DNA of 64,000 nucleotides, from NCBI GenBank assembly GCA_028023455.1, contig JAQFVV010006255.1, forward strand, positions 2,356,001-2,420,000. Direction: 5' to 3'. The stretch comes from Epiperipatus broadwayi. Taxonomy: Eukaryota > Onychophora > Udeonychophora > Euonychophora > Peripatidae. Below the pieces are notes generated by a model. It had not been told where the DNA came from. It was given only the letters and a program-made list of their open reading frames with translations, and ran no database searches. The translations under genes and the position numbers were made by a program. How positions within the stretch are numbered: the first letter of the stretch is position 1; every line of letters starts with the position of its first letter. This document shows positions 12,290 to 25,560 of this stretch, piece by piece.

Positions 12290-13440
12290 AAAAGAATAAG
12301 TTGGACTTAAAAATAGTTTTAGCACAGTGATCCCATCTAAATATTGAGAGAAGTTACTGAAAATACCAAGGAATATGAATTGCCATGATAATTTGGATTT
12401 GTAGATTATGACAGGGATTTGATTCTATAAGAATTTCCATAGTGAATAAAGCTTTAGGCTGTTGCCATAGTCTGAAAAATGCAAAGGCAGTGATTAAATT
12501 ACATAGTGTCAATAAGAAGGTTAATATTGATAAGGATATGTGATAAGAAGATCAGAAATTTTACTAGAAATATTTTGTGAATTAAAATGAAAAATTAAGA
12601 TGGTAAACATATATTGAAATTATTTTAGTTACCTAATTTTTGAAGATGATGTGGTTGCTTTTGAAAATAATGCTTCACATCTTGAGGAAATATTGCAAGC
12701 ATTTTCAGATCAAAATAAGAATGTAGATTAAAATCTAAATACTAAACAAGTCAATGGATTGTCTCCACATAAGAGAAGTAAAGATTGATAATCATAAATA
12801 AGAAGAAATTAATTATAGAACTAAATTTGGGTGGAGTGCTATATCAGAAATAATTTAATATTAAAATGAATATGCCTATGTATTTGAAAAATGTTTTTAG
12901 TAGATATGTTTTACCAGTTCTTATAGATATGAGAAGTGGGAGGTGTGTGAGGATTTTAAATCACTCAAGGAAGTATAAAGTCCTTACCAATGGTCAAATG
13001 AGATATATATATATATAATCATAAATTTGTCCATAATGTTGTTTCCAATAATATTATTAATAATCAATTATTAAGTATAAAGAGATGTATTTTCAGAGTA
13101 AGAAGAAAGGATCAAAAGTGTAATACTTATATGGAGGACAATCAGGTATTATTGATATCATTTAAAAAGTGACTTGGATATGTTGCTGTAAGAAATGATA
13201 ATAAATGGACAAGAAATCATCACTTGAATTACAGAAGATTGTAAAAGATCTAGAAAGAGATCATGTATGAAATAGTTGAAAGAAATAAGGAAATTTGTTG
13301 GTATGATATGGAAAAGAGAAGCTATGGATTGGAGAAATTGAATTAAATTTGGAGAGACTTTCATCATGCCATGGATCAATAATGATTGAAAATGGTGATG
13401 ATACGTTCAAAGCATATCGTTTCAACTTAGAGATTGAAGC
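12290..13440 (+). pseudogene. RTE-clade LINE remnant, RT core to C-terminus
   Basis: In order on the plus strand: a GFST-like SFSTV (about 12315), TKEYELP and FVDYD (about 12370-12410) followed by a frameshift into FDSIRISIVNKALG; the RT active-site box YLIFEDDVVAFENNASHLEE (from 12630, with E in place of A before DD); FSRYVLPVL near 12895; GYVAVRNDNKWTRN near 13185; and WKREAMDWRN then IKFGETFIMPW (13309-13375), the typical RTE C-terminal end. Frameshifts and stops are frequent. The endonuclease domain is not seen. The family reverse-transcribes its own RNA at a nicked target. The right end is taken just after the C-terminal motif. Confidence 0.8.
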
Positions 13441-14649
13441 ATAGCTAGAGATTACAGCGTTTATAAATTTTTTTATGTAGTTGAGAATGTTTTAAACAAA
13501 GTATTTTTTTTCAAATAACTTGGCAGTTACTGTAACTCATGTAATATTGCATTGTCAATGAATATTTACTTATTCTTAGTTAGAAATGTGAAGATAATCT
13601 GAGATGGTTATATAAATGCTAATGTGCTGATCATAATATAAAAATCTTATTGTGCTATCATGCATCCTTCACCACTATCATATAACAGCTCTGAGTACTA
13701 ATGTTATAGTTTACATTTTGTGAAACAAGTTATTTATTTTTATTATCTTATTATATTCACATACAAGATATGAACAATAGAAATTAAAAGAATATCCATA
13801 TAGACAAACAGAGATAATTTTATCTTTGATGTGGCTGGGAAACCATTATTTTTTAATTGACAGTCCTGAGGTTAAACAAGTATTCTCAACGTATATAATA
13901 GAACTTTTGTTTTAACTTTAGATAGAAGGAAAAATAGATTCTTTTCTACTTTTAAATCAACTTGCTATAAGGATTTAAACACAGACATGTATTTTTTTTA
14001 TAAGTATGAGAATGCAAAAGATTCCCATCTTCCCTTGATATCCTGCCAATAATAATTTATTCTTCCCATAGAGTTGTATATGTTCAAGTAAATATTTTCA
14101 TAGTTTTATTATAATATAAACAATAGACATTAAGAAATTACATCCATATAAACAATTACAGATAACTTTATCTTTGATATTGCCATCAATCTTCATTAAC
14201 CAAACTATTTTTTCTATTATATAATAACTCTTTTGTCTGTTATGTAATGTATATAGACAAATATATGTATATCATGTTTATTTATGTAAGAGGTTTACAT
14301 TTATTCTTTAAATAAAAAGAATAAAATCAACCACATATATCCAAGTTTTTTTTTTGTTTTTGGAATTTTAAACTAGATATAATTTTACTTTTTTTTTTTA
14401 CATGTAAATATATGAATTAATCATAATTGTTTGCATTATTCAAATTTTACTTTCCAAATACCTTGTATTGTTTGCATTCGAGATTGTTGATTGCCCATGA
14501 TCATCATATATATATTGTAATGGGAATATATTATACTATACATATTCATTCTAAACTTTCCACTATTTATTCTATTTTTATAAAAATGATCACATTAATT
14601 TGCAATGTGATTTTCAGAGACCCGTTACTCAAGCAGAGGAGTAAATATG
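13441..14649. other. AT-rich sequence without recognised features
   Basis: About 1.2 kb. Two similar blocks near 13740-13840 and 14090-14190 (TATAAACAATAGA, AAGAAATTACATCCATAT-like, AGATAACTTTATCTTTGAT) suggest a diverged direct duplication about 355 bp apart. No coding signal. Confidence 0.45.
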
Positions 14650-15600
14650 ATTAATAATTACATATCAATCATACCCCCGGTAATACTGAGATTTAATAAA
14701 ATTATTAAACCGACAGTCACCTTTCCAGACCAAGGTAGCTCCTGGCTACATGAAACATGAAACACCTCATGGGGATTATTTATAACAGGTTTAAACCCAG
14801 GGCACCATCCAATACTTATACTGGAACCCATGAAATATCATTAACACATTTCAAGCACTTGACCCATAGCTAATTCTTAACATGAGATTGGCTACACTCT
14901 TACTTAGATGAATGGGGTGAGAGAGACTAAAACAACATTAGTAATTTACACAAATTTATTAAAAGATAATTATAATAATAAATGTAGTAATAATAATAAA
15001 AATAATAAAATATAAAACACATAAGAGATATTATACATTTCACAAATATGCATGCTTATGAATGATATATGAAGTTCTATTCCAGATAAAATTTAAAAGT
15101 TTTAATAATGACATCAATGAATATTTACCTAGAATAAGTACAGCACAGTTTCTGGAGTGTATGTGGTTTAAACATCATCTCTGATTTCCAGAAGTGTTTT
15201 ACATAGTCTTTGGTTTCCTTGAGCAGCTTGAATACAGCCTTTGATGTCCATAAATGGGTTACACACAGTCTTTGGTTTTTGTATATGGGTGATCACCCTT
15301 TTTTCAGATCCGGTCAGATTCTTCTTGGTCAGCATATGTGTAACGTAAATGAAGCTTCTTGATTTTTTATCCTATAGCATGTCTGGTTCATTTAATTCGG
15401 TGGACGGGTTGAAACATCAGCAGAAGTCAAGTCAGAGTAGACTACCATGGCATTTGGTAATCTAGCCATTCATTTCTCTTTAATAATTCAATAGAATAAT
15501 AACCTAATAATAATCTGACAATAGAGAATATCAGCTTTTTATACTACTCTGACCCCACCTTTTCTCAAGTTTCACGTTATCAATACATTTTATCTCTAAA
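14650..15600 (-). mobile_element. LTR-like sequence related to the 24/28-kb LTRs
   Basis: The block shares landmarks in the same order with the LTRs at 23.9-25.6 and 28.2-30.2 kb: CAAGCAGAGG near the left, AGCACTTGAC, CTAATTCTTAAC, GAGAGAGA followed by ACATTAGTA, then a GC-richer middle. Near 15540 the minus strand has a TATA-like AGTATAAAAAGCTG. Similar TATA-like sites are found at the same place in the other two copies. It is probably a diverged solo LTR or LTR fragment. The short repeat CAGTCTTTGGTTT occurs twice, near 15210 and 15265. Confidence 0.5.
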
Positions 15601-16920
15601 TTTTTTAAATTAAAATTTACATTTCTTTATTACTCTTTGATTAGCCATATTGTTCAACTAATCAGTCTGGCTTAATCTCCAGAGCCTGATTAGTTTTGCA
15701 CGAATTATTTTAATTAATCACAAGAAACTTTTTTATTATTTTTAATTAAAAATACCTTTTGCAAATAATATTTTTGACAAGATTACAAAATAAAATAAAA
15801 GTATATAAAAGAAAGATAAATTATAATTAATAACTAATTTCTAACTTATTTCTAAATCTTTTCTTTCTATTTTAACTTTTACTTTCCCAAGCTATTAATT
15901 ATGATTATTTTAAATTTTATTTTAAAAAATAATAATTATGTAACTCGTATATATACACACACGCAACATGTGTATATACATACTGTTACTGTATATATAC
16001 ACACATTAGGCATTTTATAACAATGATATAATAATGTTGAGTTTCTATACATATATAAATTTTGAACATAATTTTAGATTAAAAAATAGCCATAAAGAAT
16101 TGAGATAATAAAGAGGGGTGTGTGTGATAGAATACTGCTTTGATGATAATATCGACCTTCCATTTATTTTAACTCTTCCAGTAAAAAGAAGTGCAAGTCT
16201 ATTTTAAGTGTCAATCTTATCTATGATGGATGACTTAAATTCATAATCTGCAAAAGTTCTCTTATATAGATGGACAAAAAATCAAACTAAAATGATTATA
16301 TTTTTACTCATTAAAAGTAGGAACCTTTTTTTTTTTTTTTTTTGCATTCATAAATAGTAAAACATGAAAAAAAAAATTAAAAATTAATCTTTTTTTTATT
16401 ATTAAGAACAAACTTTTTTAAATTAAAAATAGATACATTGCAGATTATCTATATATATTTAAGATCAAAGTAAAAAGTAATTTATTTATCTAAGAATAAA
16501 ATCTACAATTTTTGAAAGAAAAAAATAAAATAAATTGTTTCCTACACAATTCTCTTTTTAATATTAATTTATTGAATAATATCGAATGGTTTATCAATTG
16601 GGAAATCATATAACATTTGAGAACCAGCAATAACATAGTTGATGTATAATCTATGGAACTTTAGCTTTTGAATTTGCCATTCTATTATTGCAATAAGAAT
16701 ATAGAGCATTAGTTTATTAATTCAGAAATATGCTGAATTTTTTAATTATAAATATTTATTTTTTGCAAACTTTATTAAATCATATATGAGAACTTTTTCT
16801 CTCCTTAATTTTTATCTTTGTTATGAGTGTTTTCCTATTACTTTGTTTTTATTATTATTAAATGCTTTAATTTAAGTTACATTCTCTGTATGTTTGTTTG
16901 TAAACTATTGTAATCACTTT
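15601..16920. other. AT-rich sequence without recognised features
   Basis: Contains a small palindromic CA/TATA block at 15945-16010 and an 18-base T run near 16330. No coding signal. Confidence 0.55.
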
Positions 16921-16924
16921 TATT

Positions 16925-17400
16925 ATTAAAGTTATAATAAAATTTTGAAACTGAGATTTAATAGAATTAAATTCAATAGAATTGGTTCAAATTTTGTACG
17001 TAAGAAAGAAATACTATGCAAAGCAATATAGGACTATAATAAAGGTAGGTGATCTAGTTTCATAAATATTGCACAGAGGGTGGGAATATTTTGATATCAT
17101 ATTTGAAAATTGTTCTTAGAACTTTAATATCAAGGCTCATGAAAGTTGGTATAGAGATTTTTTTTTTTTGGGGTTTTAATTTGAAATTATAATATTTTAA
17201 AATTGAGGTTTAATAGATTTAATATAATTTGTTGAAATGTAATTTTTTTTAATATCACTACCAAAGTGAAGGGCATAGTAATATTTTAAACAGATGATCT
17301 AGTTTCATAGATATTGCACAGAGAGTGGGAAAGTTTTGAATATTTTGATATCAAATTTAAAAATTGTTCTTAGAACTTGCGTATGTTTTAAGTATTGAAA
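16925..17400. repeat. Diverged tandem duplication (about 245-bp unit)
   Basis: The blocks 16925-17170 and 17185-17400 both run TTTTGAAA.TGAG.TTTAATAGA through GTGATCTAGTTTCATA, ATATTGCACAGAG and AAATTGTTCTTAGAACTT in order. The second copy has several small indels. Confidence 0.75.
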
Positions 17401-17474
17401 CAGATATTACTGTCCTTCTATCTGTTTCACCTTTATGTCTCCATAGACCCATCTATGCTGGTTTTAAACACTCT

Positions 17475-17645
17475 TTAGTGCACGTGTATATGTATCCACT
17501 CAGTGTTATATGCCTTTACACCGCTGTATATATATGTTTATACAGTTGTATGTGTCCACACAGCGATATATTCATTTATACAGTTATATATGTAATCACA
17601 GTTTTATATGCATTCAAACAATTATATGTTTATTGTCACACATAC
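17475..17645. repeat. Imperfect minisatellite
   Basis: Repeating units of about 30-40 bp with the theme CACAG..TATAT..TTTATACAGTTATATRTG give the overlapping Tyr/Cys-rich frames seen here. They are translation artefacts of the repeat. Confidence 0.6.
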
Positions 17646-17719
17646 AAGCACCTGTAAATGATAATGATATTAAATTTTGTATAGATATATTGCAGCATTT
17701 ATATAAATAATATATTGTA

Positions 17720-19261
17720 TAAGGGTTATTTTGTTTAGAAAATGTGGCTAAATATTCTTTGACAAGTTTGGTTTGGGTAAATTATAAATCACATGTGAAA
17801 TTCACAGATTGGTAATAAGACTATTTAGAATAATTCGCAGGTGGGATCAGATAGTCCCTAGGTTATTGACATTGTTCTAGAGCTCATTCATTACGATTGT
17901 AATGAATTTCTTTTCCCAGATCAAACCAGTAAAAGTTTGGGCAACAAGATAAAAAAAAGATAAGAGTCAAAAGAGACCTAAGGCTAAAACTTAGAAGTCT
18001 GAATTGTGTTTTAAAATAGATAGTCACTGGCTTTTGATCTAGGGAATATAAATATTGCAGATTTTTTTTGAAATTCACTCTCTTTAGCTTTTTTTTTCTG
18101 AAAATTGTTGTGGAGACCAGAATCCAAAATGATCGAGTAAAATAATATATTTACTGGCTCTTAAGCCAGATGGCTACTCCCAGTTCCTCTAAACATTCCT
18201 TGGAATAGACTTTCCAGCAACCTGCATGGAGAATATGAAGAAATTTAACCTATCTGAAAGGCCACTGAAGATTATGATGCTGTCAGACGCCCTATTCCAA
18301 CCACTATCATTGACATACGCTTCAAGTCCACTCAAGGAGGCAGAGAGAGATGGTAATCATTTTTAAAAAGGCTGCAGTATGAACTTTAATCTATAAATTC
18401 TTATAACATTTTAAAAAGAACATTCTATCTAAATTATAAAAACTCTTTCAATTTTACCCTCTTATAAAAAGAAACTATCGGTCTGTGACTTTATGTATAA
18501 TGTAAAAGAAAAAGATCACTTACTTTAATTTTATAAACTGCTGAAATCTTTTATGAATTAAAAGATTTCATATTTTTTTTATACTCATTAAATGTCCGAA
18601 ATTTATTCTCTTAAATTCCTACAAACGAATGGTCTTGCCTAATTTCAGTAATTTTAATATTTTGTTTAAATGCATTTTGTTATGTTTAATATGTGATAAT
18701 ATGCTCAGATTTCGAAGCAATGAAACTAAGTAAGTAATTTATAAAGGAGATAATTGTGATCTTCACTTAGACATTTTAAAAGCATTGTTTATTTTACTAA
18801 ATCATTGTTTCGAAATTATAATATGGGTAATAAACGAATGCGCTAACCACTCGTTATTATCATAGTTATATATATTTTGTAAAATCGTATTTTTTTCAAG
18901 GTTTGCTTAACCGATCTTATATTATAACCTTTGATATCTATTAGTTGGAAGGGGATATATATATTGTCTAGAGATGATAAAGTATATTTGCTAATGTTTG
19001 TATTAAGTCCCATCGAATATACTTTCCCTCCTTAATTAAGAATATTTATATGCAGATTCAGGATCTTAACTAGATTATTTTTATGTAGTTTAAGCCCATT
19101 TTATTAGCATACTTATAATGCTAATTTTAAGAACTGTTTTGAATTAGCTTGACAGATAAAAGCTATCTGTTTTAGGCGCAATTAATTATATGCATACTTA
19201 TTGCTTTTTATATATATATTGCGTGCATTGCGGGTGTGTTTTTATATAGTACACTTATATG
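17720..19261. other. AT-rich sequence with one GC-elevated block
   Basis: The block 18105-18360 (around TGGCTCTTAAGCCAGATGGC, which is itself palindromic, to GGAGGCAGAGAG) is noticeably richer in GC but has no open frame of note and no recognised family. The rest is AT-rich. Confidence 0.45.
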
Positions 19262-20399
19262 TGTTACGTTTTGCTGCCTCTCACAAGGGTTCACGGTAAC
19301 AAACCGCCCCTTTATTTAGTTCGGGTTATGGCTATCTTCATTAGAACTGGGGGCGTGAGGACCCAGATTTTTCCATAAAGCCAATCTGACTTCCTGAACT
19401 TTATGTTCATATATCAATAGCAGCAAACCGTCGGTCTCAGAGCAAACCGAGCATTTGATGCTGAAACTCTTGAAGAATCACACACTCGCACTGCAAGTTT
19501 ATTTCTTTAATATTTTATATAGCGCCATAGCGCATATATGTGAACCTAATGGTAACCAGTTCTTTTTCCCATAGTAATTAATCATTCAGCTTTAGACTGG
19601 AGTTTGAATCTGCATGATTCTGAGTTTATTTAGTTGCTCAGTTAATTTATATATATAACAGTCTTTAAAACTGGCTGTACTCATCATCATCTCTACTAAA
19701 GTATCAACTTCTAACTTAAGCAAGTCAAGTTCATAAGATGAGCATATTAAATAATTAGGCATGACCTCTATAACTCACACACACATGTATTGTAATATGT
19801 TTAAAAGGGAACAGATGTACTTGATAACAGTCCCAACTATTGTAACATGCTTGCCTGTATTGAATACCTTGTGAAGATTATACAATCCCTGCCATTATGA
19901 TATTTTGTGTTAGATCATTTGTTATTGTTTTAATAAATTTTTAAAAAAATATAAACTGTTGAATATCTTTCTTGCTCAGACTCTAGATCAAACCAAACCA
20001 CAGTATCTTATCCAATCCATAGTATTTTATCCAATCCACAGTATATTATTAAATGTCACAGTTCATTACTCCAATTTCTTAATGAGTTTATATGCTATAT
20101 GTGTATGTCTAGTATTTAAGATTAATAGAGTGTCAAGTGTTATATATATCACTTATTTAGTTAGGTTAGTAATGACCTTAAGTCTCGTGTTTCTCCCTGT
20201 TCTATGTCGGCTCGCAGTTAAATGAGAACTGAGTGTAGCCCCAGGAATGTCACTCATAAGGTGTTGAATTTGGAGTACTGGCAGATGAGTTGGAGTTTGG
20301 TCGGATTAGAGGTCTCAACCACCTCACTACGGTCAGCTTTGGTATATTTTGCTTGGGCTCTGAATTTTGTTGCATGAGTGTACAAATCTGACTGTTACA
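19262..20399. mobile_element. Probable solo LTR (family L2), copy 1
   Basis: A 1138-bp block starts TGTTACG and ends CTGTTACA, giving the TG...CA ends of an LTR. It is flanked by ATATG (19257-19261) and GTATG (20400-20404), a near 5-bp target duplication. It resembles 46670-47907. Shared blocks include TTAGAACTGG..GC..GAGGACCCAGA and the closing CTCAACCACCTCA..CGGTCAGC followed by GTGTACAAATCTGACTGTTACA-like sequence. It has no coding capacity; the frame at 19959-20225 lies inside it. Confidence 0.6.
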
Positions 20400-20575
20400 G
20401 TATGTACATGCTTTTCGGTTTCAATTGTAATTTTCATTTAAAAGTTAGAATAAGAAAGTTAGTTTACAATATAGTTTTGTTAATTTAAGCTTTTTTTTAA
20501 AAAATAAAAAAAAGTGTCAAACTTTTTGCAACAGAAAAGTAAGAATACATATTAACTTATTGCACAAATTTCTAG

Positions 20576-20610
<35 letters not shown>

Positions 20611-23600
20611 ACCATTTACATATATATGGATATATATGGTACAAGTATATCGGCATTGAGTAAGAGTTTAAAAAAAAGTAAAATGAAAAAATCATCAACG
20701 AATATAATTGTTTTTTTATTAGTTAGTGTAATTTTTTTTTGTGTGTACAATGAAAGTTATTTGCATTTAAAAAGTATTTAATCAAAGTAATGTTAATATT
20801 GGAAAGAATGTAAGTGCATACAGATTAGTTATTCAGATAAAAAAAGTTATAAACACAAGAGATTACAATCGGAGAGAAACCTTTTGTGCTCTGATTAAAG
20901 ATGGCGGAAAGAAGTCCTAAAAAAGACTTTGTAAATAAAAACTAGCATGGAATGTAGAAGATTATAAGATGATACTAAAACAAAAGATAAGAAAATGTGC
21001 ATGATATCTCAAAAAGGATTGTGGTATAAAAGAAGCAGACAAGTTTGGAATTGGGCTTTTAACCTGTGTGTTTTGGGTAGTTTCTTATGTGCGGCAATTT
21101 TGAAGTAAAAGTAAAATGCTGCCACTTAGAACTAAAGTGAATCTATTCTCCACGTGTGAGTAGAACCAGATCGTTCATCAGCGCCTTTTTTTAGAAAAGT
21201 CATCAAAAGCATCTAGCCTTACCTAAATATGGATCAGAGATGTGGAAGTAATACCAGAATGAAAACATAAACCAACACTGCGGACTACTCGTAAAAATCA
21301 ACAGGACTACTAGTATAAGCGATCATTATTTAATCACTAGAATCTTACCGTTAAGTTAATGTCCATAACTTATATCTATAGAAAGAGATTTGCGAACTGA
21401 ATTTTAAATAATAAACTGTTATTGTAGACAAAAAGAAAAGAAAGACATTTGTTATTTAAGACTTCAAAGTGAGATATTTGAATTCAATGGTCAAGATAAT
21501 TATCTGAGTATGCATGTATGCATTTCTTTTCAATATTATAATTTTATTATTATTATTAGTGTTTAAATGTTTAATGTGTCATAATAAAACTTTTACTACT
21601 AATATAAAACTTTCATTGTTCGTGTTTAATTTTTAGTTAGTTATGATATTAATTTTGAGTGTTAGATTTTTATTATTTAGTTTTAAAGAAGCGTATAAAT
21701 TACTTTGCCATTGTGCTTTATTAATTAAGCCCCAGGAGAAATTTTTTTAAAAATAAAATAATTAATTGATCGGAAATTGTAATCCCGATCTTTGTAAGTA
21801 TTTGCTTTGTAAGTTACGATGTGCTTCGCACAGAATCAGTGAGTCTATGGAGTCTGGTGCCTTCTATATAAATTGAAAACTGATTCTGCCAGCACTTCAA
21901 ATCATAAATAATATTAGCTCAAGTTAATCAGGAAATATAGCTATGTTTTTAGAAATATGAACAAAATATTTTTCCTTTTCATAGCTTGATTAAATGACGC
22001 ATTCTAGGGCATAATAGAAGACCTAATCGAATGTAAAAAATGTTACAATATATATTCAAACTATAACTGTGAAATCGGTTTTAAGTAAAATTATAAATAT
22101 TAAGTGAAATTCATTTACAATATAGTTTTGATAAGCTTTTTGTTTTTTTGTTTAAAAATTCCAATCAAAAGCAAAACTGTCAACCATTTTTCACTTAAAA
22201 GAATATTCTCATATTTTTAGTTACTTAATTGTTTATTATACACATTTATTATTATGTATACATACTAAATATGATACGTAAGTAGTATAGATATTACTGT
22301 ATTGCAAAAATATCTATTGATATATATCTATAATATCAAGTCGATTTATTTATTGTGCAAAACATTTAGTTCAGGACTTGAGATCATATCTGGCTTTGCA
22401 ATAAAAATACTGAAGTGATATTCCTTTAAATGCAAGGATGAGGGAAGTGTATCAGTGTGGAATGCAGTTTGGATATATCAAATGGTTGTACTGTTTTAAA
22501 TGTAATGTTAAATACTATTTTGTTAAAACAAATACCATCATTCTTTTTTCCAATAGGTATCTGAATTGGGGAAACTTTGCTATAATTTTATGAAGAGATT
22601 GCAAATTTTGTTCATAATGCACATACTCTTTTTAATTTGGCATTCCATAGTAGTGTTTCTATTAACATCATATAGCAAATTACTTTATTTAGAAATTGAA
22701 TATGTTTTTGAAAAATATTTTATCCATTGCGTTGTAAAACTCTAAAATCAGGTAGTGTATAATTAAATGGTCTAAAATTTTGTATATCACTCCACAGGTA
22801 CTTTTGAGTTAGAAAGCGATTGAATTATTTTGTGAGAAAATTCATTATTGATATATTGGAATCTGTTATGGTAAAATCCAAGCTTTATCCTTCTTAACAT
22901 TTTGAAAAGATTTCAGGACTAACAATATTTTTAAATTCTGTGTTGTATTTTTTATATAATCTTAGTAGTTTTTTTCATTAGAATTGAGTTGGTTTTTAAA
23001 TGATATTTAATTTTGATATGTGTTATCTACATTTAAAAAATCACTAATATTTTGTAGGTTTAATGATCGTTTCAAAATCTTTCTCAGTATTACTTTTCTT
23101 CAAAAGAACTTCCATATGTTTGTTTAGATTTTTGTGCATTCTCAATAATTAAGTCATTTAACTGGTAAAGCTTTAGTTTCTCATAAATTAAATATTATTA
23201 CTAAATCAGTTATTATCAACTAAAGACTTACCTTTAATAGCCTTATCACAAATTGCAGAATAATAGGTTTCAAATAGAATGATTACAGAGTTGTAGGCAT
23301 CCTGGAATTAGTTTTTATTTAACAAAAGTTTGATTTTTTTTTCTGAATTTTTTCAGTAGTAGTCTTATCAATAGGCTTAGATTTTGGTTGAAAGGAATGT
23401 TTTTTTAAATTACTAAAATTACTAACAGAAAGACTTTCAGCTTTTAAAATATCAGATATTTTGAAAAGTAAATTTAAAAAAATTATTGTATTTTGTCTGT
23501 TTTAAGTTTTCTTTTTGTTCTGAAAAGTCCTTATCTTGTAGAGTAGAATTAGTTCTGTCCATTTCTTTGCAAGTAAAATTAGTTGAATAATACAATTTAA

Positions 23601-23690
23601 AGAGAGCTGAAAATCACTTCCAGCTGCTTTTAAGTAAGTCTATTACTACCACCATTATTCTTATTAATACTATTCACCATTATACTTTAG
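20400..23690. other. AT-rich region without an assignable gene
   Basis: It includes an AT-dinucleotide microsatellite at 20579-20608, a possible zinc-finger relic near 20848-20925 and a TATA-like GTATAAAAGAAGC near 21027. In 22.8-23.6 kb the minus strand has lysine-rich broken frames that could be a decayed retroelement, but no motif was diagnostic. Confidence 0.45.
20848..20925 (+). pseudogene. Possible C2H2 zinc-finger relic
   Basis: The DNA CACAAGAGATTAC..GGAGAGAAACCTTTTGTG resembles the H-x3-H-TGEKPF linker region of C2H2 zinc-finger genes. One frame reads IGEKPFVL and then stops. No complete finger with paired Cys and His remains, so this may be chance. Confidence 0.2.
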
Positions 23691-23696
23691 AAAATA

Positions 23697-23882
23697 CATT
23701 AGAAATATAAGTAATGGCTTAAAAAAACTGTTCAAGGTTTAATCTTATATATATATTTTAAAAATATCTTTATTCTATGTACAATGTATATTATAAACAA
23801 TCATTTTTAAAACAGATATGCTCTAATTAATTGCTTTCTGAAAGTGAAATGACTTCTTCAAATAGTAAATTATCAGAAATTA
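23697..23882. repeat. Long direct repeat X, left copy (flanks the LTR element)
   Basis: Similar, in the same orientation, to 30222-30425. The shared string runs from AAGTAATGG through ACTGTTCAAGG.TTAATCTT, TAAACAAT.ATTTTTAAAA and CAGATATGCTCTAAT to TTCAAATAGTAAATTATCAG. The LTR-like sequence starts immediately after it. Confidence 0.88.
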
Positions 23883-25560
23883 CCATCTTAACCATGTTTA
23901 AATACCTTTTATAATAACCTTTGGAATTTAAACTTTAGTAAGCTTATTATTAAGCTCAATACATAAATTCTTGGTAGTTATTTTTTTATATCTGTAATAA
24001 TACAGAAACAGACTGGCCCTTCAAGCAGAGGAGAGAATTCCATTGATAGCATAGCCACCAATGATACCCATGGTCAGATTGGAGTATACAAAACAACCTG
24101 ACCACATTTCCTGGTCATGGCCCACCTCGACTACTGGAACAAAATCCTGCCATCCATAACATTTTATTTGTTTTGGGGATCAAACTCAAGCACAGCTGAT
24201 GATATTATATAGCTAGCATGCTAAGGACAACAGGCACATAATCCAGCACTTGACATATCCCAGTCTAGCTCTAACTCTTAACTAGGAACTAGCACATTTA
24301 ACTCAACACTTATAACATTTATAACTTGAAATTAATGATGAAGCAGTGACAAGAAAGAAAGAGAGAGAGAATAAACTAAATAATAATTAAGTAAACATTA
24401 GTATTTATTCATGCATAGATATATCTAACATAATATAAAAGAACACAATAATATGAAAATTTACATAAAAAATATAAATGATTCATCAGGCTAAATTTCA
24501 TCATAGTCCTTTGTTAAAGTTCATTTCATTTAAAAATAAAGTGTCTATAAACAATTATTATGGAAAATATATTACTTAAGTTTTCATATTATTAGATGGC
24601 ACAATTCATTTGGTTTTGGTTCACATTCATGTCACTTTCCAACCCGTTGGCTTTTTGGTCTCAATCAATGGTTCTAGGACTTGTTTTCCGTTCTTGGTTT
24701 TGACAATGGAAGAGAGAGAGTTTGCAGCAACATCTGTTTCACTATTTTGGCATCAGTTTCCAACTAGGGGTTCAGGGGAGACAGGTGGTTTGCAGAGGTC
24801 TTTTGGATTCTGAAGCCCAGACAAACACTTCTAAAGTTGTCTCGCAACATATATTTCTAGATCTATGACTTTTGCAATAATATTTTCCACAGCAGTAATA
24901 AATGGTTCTATTTGTTCTTAGATTTCTGAATCTCTGGAGCAATGAATAATATAATGAATCAATCACAAAATGATCGGAATGATTCAGACTCAAGAATAGA
25001 ATAATAAGAATGGATGGTTCTGACCTTATATTCTCTTTCTCATTGTTTTAATTCCTTATCATTATTTTTAATTTTGATTGTAACTTAAGTCTGTTTTTTA
25101 ATTATTTTTACATTTTGTTTTATTTAATTGATTTTTACATTTGTTTTAATCTAATTTTTTTCTTAGATTAATCTACTATTGCTTTTATGAGATAGTCTAC
25201 ATAGTTTTTAATTATTACAATTATTGGTTTTGATTTTCTTATCAATCAGAAATTTTACTAGCATTTCAAATTAATTAATTAACCTTTCTTTTTATATTTC
25301 TACTAAGATTTATTTTTAACATTTTAACATTTCTTTAAAAAGGAGAGAGTTTATAAATCTCTTTTAACAGAAAAATATACACAATCTTTTTTTATATTTA
25401 CAAAACTACATTTTTAAAACTACTTAAATAATTCTGTCTTTAACTATTTTTTTAAATAAATTTTACCATAATTTTTTTTTAATTAATTTTTTTAAAATTA
25501 TGAAATATGTAATGCAGATATGTCATTTTGGACATATATATCTGATTATCATTGCATCAC
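23883..25560 (-). mobile_element. LTR-like end (3' LTR on the minus strand) of LTR element L1
   Basis: It matches 28228-30210 along its length, from ACCATCTTAACCATGTTTAA to TAAAATTAT..A.ATGTAATGCAGATAT, apart from an extra duplication in the other copy. The orientation is judged from the gag-like frames between the two and from a primer-site-like sequence at the inner edge of the right copy. The coding frames at 24610-24993 within it are shadows. Confidence 0.75.

Noticed and set aside
17364-17710. Two overlapping Tyr/Cys-rich frames resembling a small secreted protein
   Set aside because: They are translations of an imperfect minisatellite in two frames.
20560-20781. 73-residue frame with a poly Ile-Tyr start
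   Set aside because: It begins in an AT microsatellite and has no family resemblance.
22800-23600. Minus-strand broken lysine-rich frames as a retroelement
   Set aside because: No RT, endonuclease or transposase motif could be placed; the evidence is too weak to call.
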